A DNA stretch of 10,737 bases from JANMDR01 sp031376425 (lineage in GTDB: Bacteria > Pseudomonadota > Gammaproteobacteria > Burkholderiales > Usitatibacteraceae). How positions within the stretch are numbered: the stretch's first letter is position 1; every line of letters starts with the position of its first letter. Where the stretch lies: positions 1-10,737 of the forward strand of contig JANMDR010000117.1 of assembly GCA_031376425.1 (NCBI GenBank), written 5' to 3'. Both the position numbers and the translations under genes were made by a program. Below, piece after piece: positions 5,333 to 10,737 of this stretch. A model generated the notes under the pieces. The model worked only from the letters and a program-made list of their open reading frames with translations. It did no database searches and was not told where the DNA came from.

Positions 5333-6367
5333 TTAAGCACTCACACCAGCAGCGGCGCGATGTTCAAGCGTGCGTCTACCTGCTGGTGTTGCCATTACCA
5401 CCACAACATCGCCTGCCTGTAGCACCCGTTCAGGTAAAGGATTAAACACGGTATCCATTGCTGCGGTTCGCATTGCCAAGACTACATATTCCACACTTTG
5501 CGGTGCAAACTTAGCGACGGTATTACCTGCAGTGGGTTGCCCCGTTACAATTTGCTCTACGCGCAAATCGCCATCTGCACGCAACATCTCGTCGAGAAAA
5601 TCGACCACGTGCGGACGCACCATGCTCGATACAATGCGCATACCACCGGTAAAATCAGGCGATACGATTGCATCTGCCCCGACGCGCTCCATCTTGGAAA
5701 AATAATTCACTTCATGGCAACGCGCCACAACCCGACAAGCCGAGTTAATCTGCTTTGCCGAAAGGGTAATCACCAAATTACGATTATCATCACCCGTCAC
5801 CGCAAATACGCCTGCGGCACGCCTAATGCCAGCTTCTTCGAGCATTTCATCTTCGGTCGCATCGCCCAATACATACAATGCGTGCGGGTAGCGTTCGGCA
5901 TGACCCTTTATGGCAGTATCGACAATATCTAGGAGCACATAAGCCCTATTCGTTTTTTCTAGCTCGTGCGCTACATTGGCACCAACGCGACCCGCACCAC
6001 AGATGATGTAATGCCCTGAAAGTTGAGAAATACGTTTCAACATTTTACGTCTCCGTAGTACGGTATTGAATTCACCGGCAATAATAAACGCCGTGACCTT
6101 AGAAAAAATATAACTTGTAACACCGATACCCGCAAAACCGATGCACATCGTAAAAATGCGTGCACCAGGCTTACCCGTCATGTCAATGACTTCACCATAC
6201 CCAATAGTGGCGATGGTGATAAAGGTCATGTAGAGCGCATCGACAACCGTCGTCGCCGACCCACCAATGATTAAATAGCCAACTGTACCCACAGCCAATA
6301 CCGCAACCAGCGCAGCAGCTGGCTTGGTGAACTGTCGAACAACACGTGACATGATAAAGTTTGGCAT
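5333..6367 (-). CDS. Two-helix potassium channel with RCK (TrkA-N/TrkA-C) domain
   Basis: Inner-membrane K+ channel subunit of the MthK-like 2TM/RCK type, 344 aa; four subunits would form the pore. Helix 1 about 15-35; pore helix and selectivity filter TIGYGE (54-59); helix 2 about 70-97. The filter ends in Glu where Asp is common. A TrkA_N/RCK nucleotide-binding domain runs about 118-235 with the Rossmann motif GAGRVG (124-129) and a conserved acidic residue at Asp147 at the end of beta-2. TrkA_C occupies about 265-328. No voltage-sensor segments are present. AAGG lies 4 nt before the ATG at 6367. An internal Met6 could also start the protein. It sits 30 nt behind the GH13 gene, so it is likely the last gene of that operon. 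It might contribute to osmotic or membrane-potential control; ligand specificity of the RCK domain cannot be read. Confidence 0.9.
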   Translation of the reverse strand: MPNFIMSRVVRQFTKPAAALVAVLAVGTVGYLIIGGSATTVVDALYMTFITIATIGYGEVIDMTGKPGARIFTMCIGFAGIGVTSYIFSKVTAFIIAGEFNTVLRRRKMLKRISQLSGHYIICGAGRVGANVAHELEKTNRAYVLLDIVDTAIKGHAERYPHALYVLGDATEDEMLEEAGIRRAAGVFAVTGDDNRNLVITLSAKQINSACRVVARCHEVNYFSKMERVGADAIVSPDFTGGMRIVSSMVRPHVVDFLDEMLRADGDLRVEQIVTGQPTAGNTVAKFAPQSVEYVVLAMRTAAMDTVFNPLPERVLQAGDVVVVMATPAGRRTLEHRAAAGVSA

Positions 6368-6397
6368 GACGCCTTGATGAGCTGGATTAACGAAATA

Positions 6398-8275
6398 CTA
6401 TTTTAATTCAAGCACCAGTACCGCCCGTGCTGGGACAGTAAGCGCCGTTTCCATGCGATAAGTTTTGCCGCTAATTACATCGACCCCAACTGTGGCGTTG
6501 CCCAGCGCTTCAACAAAACGCGCCATTGCTAATGATTTTTCTTTTTTGTTTTTATTGAATACCACCATCACTTTTTTATTCGTAGACACATCCGTGCGCA
6601 CATAAACATAGGTGCCGTCTTCTGGCGCATAATGCATCAGCTTGCCAGCGTGAATCGCTGGCTGCGTTTTACGCCAGTTAAGCAATTTCTTTACAAAAGC
6701 TTGCGCTTCTTTTTGGCGATCCGTTAAACCTGCGCCCGTAACGGCATTGATTTTATCGCCTGCCCACCCACCGGGAAAATCGCGTCGAAACGCCCCATCA
6801 TCGCGCTTCTTCGGACTCGTCATTAAAACTTCGGTGCCGTAATAGAACTGCGGAATGCCGCGCATAGTAGCGACGTAGGCAATTGCCATTTTGTATAAAT
6901 CTAGGTCTTCGTCAAGAACACTATAAAGCCTGCCAATATCGTGATTACCCTCAAACAACACTAGGTTATTTGGATTGGGATAGACGATATCGTCATTTAA
7001 GCGCTCATACAAGGAGCGAAATCCAGATTGAAAATCATCGGGCTCGACGAGCGCTTTTCGTAAACTATCGTTTAGCGGAAAATCCATCAAGCTCGGCAAG
7101 GATGATACATAGCCATTCGGATTTTGCTTGCCTTTTTGCCAATAAGAAACGACGATGGGATTAATACTCCATTCTTCACCCACCATATTTAGCGCGGGAT
7201 ATTCTTCACTCAAACGACGACTCCATTCGCTTAAAAAAGCGTGATCAGAATAGCCATAGGTATCAACGCGAATACCCGCCAAGCCAGCATATTCCACCCA
7301 CCAAATTGAGTTTTGAATTTGGTAAGTCGCAACATAGCTATTTTGTTGATTCATATCGGGCATATTCGGCTCGAACCAACCTTTGGTGAAGTTAGCTTTA
7401 TCTACCTTCGCCGAATAGGGATCAGTCGCCGTTGTACGGGCATGATAAGTAGGAGCAAATTTTGAATCTAGGCTAAGCCAATCGCTAGTTGGTAAATCCT
7501 TCATCCACCAGTGATTAGAGCCAATATGGTTTAGCACCACATCCATAATCATGCCAATACCCTTGCTGCGTGCTTTATCTATCAAACGCTTATAGTCGCC
7601 ATTGCTACCGTAGCGTGGGTCAATTTTATAAGTGTCTGTTGCCGCATAGCCGTGATAAGAATACTTAGCCTGATTGCTTTCAGTGAGGGGGGTGGGCCAG
7701 AGCATGGTGTAGCCCATCTCGGCAAGATAGTCGAGATGGTTTTCTATGCCCTTAATATCGCCACCATGCCGCCCAGCGCTATCATCTGCGCGATTAAGCG
7801 GATCAATAAAACCGGGTAGATTATCGTTGCTTGGATCGCCATTTGAAAAACGATCAGGCATAAAATTTAAAATAACATCGGCATTCGTAAAACTCTTGCG
7901 CATTGCGGAATTTTTTTCTCGTTGCAGCAGAGTGTAGGCATATTCAATTTTCTGCGTACCCAATTTAAAGATGATGTTCATTTTGCCAGGCGCCACATCT
8001 GGTGCCAAACGTAAATCAATGAACGCATAATTAGGGGAAGTAAGCCTTGTTACCGCATCCACCTTCACCCCGGGATAGCTGATTTCCGGAATATACGCTG
8101 CGATATTTTTGCCATGCACCATCAATTGCAACTTTTCGCTTTTCATTCCGATCCACCAAAACGGCGGTTCAATCCGTTCAATAGCCGCTATATTGATCGG
8201 TTCAGCTGCCAGTGCATTTTGCGCAAAAAAACCAATGTGCACTGACAATAAAATGCCGAGTATATTTTTTAACAT
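6398..8275 (-). CDS. Secreted GH13 alpha-amylase family enzyme (cyclomaltodextrinase/neopullulanase-like)
   Basis: Exported alpha-glucan hydrolase, 625 aa, likely periplasmic or outer-surface. Signal peptide about 1-24 (cut near ALA|AEP). An N-terminal beta domain about 28-115, with the PPFWWIGM signature (37-44), matches the cyclomaltodextrinase N-terminal domain type. The GH13 (beta/alpha)8 barrel follows, with region I DVVLNH (245-250), region II GIRVDTYGY (334-342, nucleophile Asp338), region III VGEEW (365-369, acid/base Glu367) and region IV FEGNHD (441-446, Asp446). All catalytic residues are present. A C-terminal beta domain spans about 545-625. The layout resembles Bacteroidetes SusA-type neopullulanases and gammaproteobacterial cyclomaltodextrinases; hydrolysis of maltodextrins, cyclodextrins or pullulan is a family inference. 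No strong ribosome binding site precedes the ATG, but the signal peptide supports this start. It lies 26 nt behind the DUF4124 gene and 30 nt before the K+ channel gene. Confidence 0.92.
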   Translation of the reverse strand: MLKNILGILLSVHIGFFAQNALAAEPINIAAIERIEPPFWWIGMKSEKLQLMVHGKNIAAYIPEISYPGVKVDAVTRLTSPNYAFIDLRLAPDVAPGKMNIIFKLGTQKIEYAYTLLQREKNSAMRKSFTNADVILNFMPDRFSNGDPSNDNLPGFIDPLNRADDSAGRHGGDIKGIENHLDYLAEMGYTMLWPTPLTESNQAKYSYHGYAATDTYKIDPRYGSNGDYKRLIDKARSKGIGMIMDVVLNHIGSNHWWMKDLPTSDWLSLDSKFAPTYHARTTATDPYSAKVDKANFTKGWFEPNMPDMNQQNSYVATYQIQNSIWWVEYAGLAGIRVDTYGYSDHAFLSEWSRRLSEEYPALNMVGEEWSINPIVVSYWQKGKQNPNGYVSSLPSLMDFPLNDSLRKALVEPDDFQSGFRSLYERLNDDIVYPNPNNLVLFEGNHDIGRLYSVLDEDLDLYKMAIAYVATMRGIPQFYYGTEVLMTSPKKRDDGAFRRDFPGGWAGDKINAVTGAGLTDRQKEAQAFVKKLLNWRKTQPAIHAGKLMHYAPEDGTYVYVRTDVSTNKKVMVVFNKNKKEKSLAMARFVEALGNATVGVDVISGKTYRMETALTVPARAVLVLELK

Positions 8276-8301
8276 GATTAGAAACCGTGGTGGCGAGGTA
8301 A

Positions 8302-8991
8302 TTATTTGGCTTGGTAATTCATGATTGGCGGCGCGAGTTTGGGATTATTAAATACATCCATTGCACCACTTTCTATTTCTTTCATTGACTGGTCGCACCA
8401 ATTAATTTTCGCTGCCATATTGGCAGTTTTAAACGGCACAAAAGCATTATCATTTTTGTTCTTAATTCCCATCACTATCAAGCGACGTTTATCGGCATCA
8501 AACACCGTTGCGAGTAGTCGTCGTTGCTGCGAGATTAAACCAGCATTACGCTCGCGCCAGCCAGTTGCCGCACCACTATAGCGTTTCATAGAAGTAGGCA
8601 GCGTATTTACACACGCCTGCTCAGTTTGTAATACCAGTGATTCCATACCCATCACGCCAATGATCGCGCCTTCAAGCGCATCGTTATTGACCGCAGGCGT
8701 GGCACCCGATGAGGTGCCGTCAGCGCCCACGGTTTTTTTAGATGCCGTTTTTGCTGCTTTGTTTTTGGGGTCATTTTCCGGTACAACGACTTTATCTGTT
8801 TTGACTTCCAACGCAGCTTTCGGTCCGTTTAATAGCGTGCTTTGCGTTTTGCTGTCAACGGGCGGATGATCCGAATAGATTACCTTACCATCTGGCCCTA
8901 TCGTTTTATAAACTATCTGCGCGGCCACGTTTAATGACGATACTGCAACCCCAAATACAATAAGGGCTGTAAGTGATTTTTTAATTTTCAT
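8302..8991 (-). CDS. Exported DUF4124-domain protein
   Basis: 229-aa protein of unknown function. It has a signal peptide (about 1-24, cut near VAA|QI) followed directly by a DUF4124 motif, VYKTIGPDGKVIYSDHPP (27-44), a short proteobacterial periplasmic domain. The middle (about 60-105) is low-complexity Lys/Ala/Thr/Ser and probably unstructured. The C-terminal half looks helical with two cysteines, one in EQACVNTL and one in INWCDQ, which could form a disulfide in the periplasm. It is the first gene of the apparent operon with the GH13 enzyme and K+ channel. The ribosome binding site is weak, and a candidate leader ORF ends 13 nt upstream, so its translation may be coupled. The function is not recognised. 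Confidence 0.85.
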   Translation of the reverse strand: MKIKKSLTALIVFGVAVSSLNVAAQIVYKTIGPDGKVIYSDHPPVDSKTQSTLLNGPKAALEVKTDKVVVPENDPKNKAAKTASKKTVGADGTSSGATPAVNNDALEGAIIGVMGMESLVLQTEQACVNTLPTSMKRYSGAATGWRERNAGLISQQRRLLATVFDADKRRLIVMGIKNKNDNAFVPFKTANMAAKINWCDQSMKEIESGAMDVFNNPKLAPPIMNYQAK

Positions 8992-9004
8992 ATTAGATTT
9001 TGCT

Positions 9005-9085
9005 TCAAAAATTTAGCATTAGTAACGTTATTAATGTAACAGATAAGTGCACTTTATATAGACAGGAAAGCGTGCTCTCTAGCAT
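9005..9085 (-). CDS. Possible 26-aa small hydrophobic protein or leader peptide
   Basis: An ATG at 9085 opens 26 codons ending in TGA at 9005-9007. A complete Shine-Dalgarno AAGGAGG (9096-9102) lies 10 nt upstream, stronger than that of any full gene in the window except DHOR. The product starts MLESTLSCLYK and continues with a hydrophobic stretch VHLSVTLITLLMLNF that could span a membrane. The stop lies 13 nt before the DUF4124 start, so it could act by translational coupling or attenuation. The ORF is short, overlaps a palindrome, and could be chance. Confidence 0.3.
   Translation of the reverse strand: MLESTLSCLYKVHLSVTLITLLMLNF
9017..9036. promoter_or_regulatory. 20-bp near-perfect palindrome, possible operator
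   Basis: CATTAGTAACGTTATTAATG matches its reverse complement except for one base pair in each arm, with a perfect TAACGTTA core. It ends about 25 bp upstream of the DUF4124 start. A central CG in an AACGTT core is typical of LacI-family operators, which often control sugar and maltodextrin genes; assignment to that family is inference. Confidence 0.42.
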
Positions 9086-9142
9086 TCTTAAAAAACCTCC
9101 TTAAACAACGCATCTACAAGCAGTAATACATAAACCACTGCG

Positions 9143-10252
9143 TCAATGCGCCAACAGATAGCTTTCCGCGAACGAGCGCATTTGTTGATAGCGCGCCAGC
9201 AATTGCGCCTGACTCACTGCTGCATCCGTTACCGAGAAGCCACCGCTAGCCAACAATTGCGGGTACTCGGCACCGCTTATCACGCGAATAAGCCAATCCG
9301 CGCGCTGCAAGGTCTTTTGCGTACACGATTTACCATGCAAATCATCATTTAAATCTGCAACATGCGAACGCCAACCCTCATTCAAATAGAGCGAACCTAA
9401 TTCGTCATTTGCTTCGGCTTTAAGAACAGACTCCCACTGCATCACGAATCCGCCGATCCATGCTAATACCAAAGAATCAGCGTGCTGATCTGCTAAATTT
9501 GCCTGCCATTGCCGGTAACACTCCAGCGCCTCATCCTTCACCACGCGAAAGTGATCGATAGCGGCGGCACGACCTGCACTCAATTCAACGTCTAGCAACC
9601 ATGAAAATACATTACGCGATTCAATGCGTTCTGCCAGATGAAACATCGGCATATTAGTTCCATCACCTGCACTATTGAACTCCCGCAGGGGATCAAAACG
9701 ATACATATAACCAAAATCAAAAAGCCATGTTTGCACGCCATCATCAAGGATATTGCCAGCACAATAATCCCACTCAAAAAAACCTTGTTCAACCAACGTG
9801 CGGCCAGTCATAAAAACTTGGCGCAACTGCCGTTGATTAAACGCGCTAACGCGCTGCCCCTCAATCCATCTCGATACGATCACGCCTGCTTTAAGATCGC
9901 CATAAATTGGGGCAATAACACCGGGAAAAATGATACCTTGCGCCCGCAGCGCGCGAATTTCAGCGTGGCGTTGTAGTTCATTCAAAAATGAAGTCTTACC
10001 ATCATCATTGCGCACCATGCATTCAGTTCTGGCGCGTTTTATCGCATAGCATTTATCCGCAACGCGTAGCTTGTAAACCACGGCTGTTAACCCACCGCTA
10101 TGCATCGCTTCAACCCCAGCACTCTGAGCGTTGAGTTGCGATAAAACCGCTAACGGTAGAGGGCAATCACCAATATTGCCAAAGGTGAAGTTTTCGCCTT
10201 GCTCCAGAAATTGCAAATTAGCTTGCTGACGGCACTGATCTTTAGTGAGCAT
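9143..10252 (-). CDS. Protein-kinase-like fold protein, unassigned
   Basis: 369-aa cytoplasmic protein with the hallmarks of a small eukaryotic-like/aminoglycoside-phosphotransferase kinase fold. A nucleotide-loop-like GGLTAVVYKL (53-62) precedes AIKRAR with Lys72 as the likely ATP-binding lysine. Helix-C glutamates such as Glu92 or Glu98 follow, then the catalytic loop EWDYCAGNILDD with Asp162 and Asn167, and LFDFG with Asp179 as the metal ligand. The usual His of HRD is replaced by Glu160. The C-terminal 170 residues are helical and not recognised. No signal peptide or membrane helix is present. No clear ribosome binding site precedes the ATG. It sits alone between the desaturase and the DUF4124 operon, 78 nt after the desaturase. 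It may phosphorylate a small molecule or sugar rather than protein; the substrate is unknown. Confidence 0.7.
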   Translation of the reverse strand: MLTKDQCRQQANLQFLEQGENFTFGNIGDCPLPLAVLSQLNAQSAGVEAMHSGGLTAVVYKLRVADKCYAIKRARTECMVRNDDGKTSFLNELQRHAEIRALRAQGIIFPGVIAPIYGDLKAGVIVSRWIEGQRVSAFNQRQLRQVFMTGRTLVEQGFFEWDYCAGNILDDGVQTWLFDFGYMYRFDPLREFNSAGDGTNMPMFHLAERIESRNVFSWLLDVELSAGRAAAIDHFRVVKDEALECYRQWQANLADQHADSLVLAWIGGFVMQWESVLKAEANDELGSLYLNEGWRSHVADLNDDLHGKSCTQKTLQRADWLIRVISGAEYPQLLASGGFSVTDAAVSQAQLLARYQQMRSFAESYLLAH

Positions 10253-10291
10253 AAAAATTAATAAATACGTTTAGTCTATTTTCGGTTACGT

Positions 10292-10311
10292 CTAAAGGAC
10301 GACTGCTTTAG
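10292..10311 (-). other. Hairpin between desaturase and kinase-like genes
   Basis: CTAAAG (10292-10297) and CTTTAG (10306-10311) form a perfect 6-bp stem with an 8-nt loop, about 20 nt downstream of the desaturase stop codon on the minus strand. There is no T-run after it, so termination would be weak at best. Confidence 0.3.
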
Positions 10312-10330
10312 GCGATCTTCGAGACAAATT

Positions 10331-10737
10331 TTAAACTATTCGTACGCCGCCGCCTGGAAAACCTAATCGTAGTATTTTCCAAACTGTGGTGCCAAATTGG
10401 CGTGTGAGTGATGCGGAGTTGTAGGGCAATCCGTAACGTGTGGCAAGCGCTTTTACGCGCGGTGCCAGCTCTGCATAACGATTGCTTGGCAAGTCTGGAA
10501 ATAAATGATGCTCAATTTGATGCGATAAATTGCCGGACAGCACGTGGAATAATTTACCACCCACAATATTGCATGAGGCCAATAACTGCCGCACATACCA
10601 ACCTGCACGGCTTTCGTTTTCCACCTGCTGCTTAGTAAACACATAAACATCTGCCGGAAAATGCCCGCAGAAGATGATGAGATAAGTCCATAGATTACGC
10701 AACAAACAAGCCAACACATTGGCTGCAAATACCCATA
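10331..10737 (-). CDS. Fatty acid desaturase, C-terminal part (runs off window)
   Basis: The last 134 residues of a membrane fatty acid desaturase; the start lies to the right of the window. The frame is open through the window edge, so a GTG at 10717 is not the true start. A hydrophobic helix (LLRNLWTYLIIFCGHFP) precedes the third histidine box HQIEHHLFP, in which Gln replaces the first His, as in front-end and acyl-lipid desaturases (QxxHH). The sequence around GHFPADVYVF also fits this family. The enzyme would introduce a cis double bond into membrane lipid acyl chains using a di-iron centre and an electron donor. The other two His boxes are outside the window, so regiospecificity cannot be judged. 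Confidence 0.85.
   Translation of the reverse strand, partial: WVFAANVLACLLRNLWTYLIIFCGHFPADVYVFTKQQVENESRAGWYVRQLLASCNIVGGKLFHVLSGNLSHQIEHHLFPDLPSNRYAELAPRVKALATRYGLPYNSASLTRQFGTTVWKILRLGFPGGGVRIV

Larger units (their letters stand above)
8992..9142. promoter_or_regulatory. Leader region of the DUF4124-GH13-K+ channel operon
   Basis: About 150 bases between the kinase-like stop and the DUF4124 start, all on the minus strand. It contains a 20-bp near-palindrome (9017-9036), a full Shine-Dalgarno AAGGAGG (minus, 9096-9102) with a short ORF behind it, a TATATAAAG-type AT-rich stretch (about 9052-9060), and a weak inverted repeat (9120-9124 with 9137-9141) just after the kinase-like stop codon. 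No convincing -35/-10 pair is evident. Confidence 0.4.

Noticed and set aside
9091..9103. AAGGAGG plus T-run read as an intrinsic terminator for the kinase-like gene
   Set aside because: There is no stable GC stem directly before the T-run; it is better explained as a Shine-Dalgarno sequence followed by a T-rich spacer.
10453..10728. Second minus-strand frame over the desaturase
   Set aside because: It lies in another frame of the desaturase, which carries the HQIEHHLFP box; the alternative frame shows no domain.

Overview
The window looks like chromosomal DNA from a Gram-negative gammaproteobacterium. The response regulator and sensor kinase at 999-3322 resemble Escherichia coli BaeR and BaeS closely along their length. 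Several products carry Sec signal peptides for a periplasm, and a DUF4124 protein and an acyl-lipid-type desaturase fit the same group. A Cellvibrionaceae-like marine or soil bacterium is my guess, but genus cannot be read from the sequence alone. I see no transposase, integrase, phage gene, rRNA, tRNA or CRISPR array.

Region 1 (1-270) has no convincing gene but is crowded with overlapping inverted repeats. Region 2 (271-3322, minus strand) reads baeS > baeR > a DEDDy 3'-5' exonuclease. baeS and baeR overlap by 4 nt, and the exonuclease follows after 83 nt. Region 3 (3323-3526) is a divergent control region. It holds a tandem motif matching the core of the E. coli BaeR box, repeated at an 11-bp step, followed directly by a 17-bp dyad. 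Region 4 (3527-5325, plus strand) encodes a small Spy/LTXXQ-like periplasmic protein and then a secreted di-haem oxidoreductase (DHOR, putative peroxidase) with a proline-rich N-terminus.

Region 5 (5333-8991, minus strand) is a probable operon: DUF4124 protein > secreted GH13 alpha-amylase/cyclomaltodextrinase-like enzyme > two-helix potassium channel with an RCK domain, with gaps of 26 and 30 nt. Its leader (8992-9142) holds a 20-bp near-perfect palindrome and a possible 26-residue ORF behind a full Shine-Dalgarno sequence. Region 6 (9143-10252, minus) is an orphan kinase-fold protein. Region 7 (10331-10737, minus) is the C-terminal part of a fatty acid desaturase that runs off the window.

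The most coherent system is regions 2-4. An envelope-stress two-component pair with an unusual Pro/Arg-rich periplasmic insert faces, across apparent BaeR sites, a Spy-like chaperone gene joined to a di-haem peroxidase-like gene. BaeSR control of spy is known in E. coli. Coupling it to a c-type cytochrome enzyme, and the proline-rich segments in all three exported proteins, is the part that looks new. That link is inference from layout and motifs.
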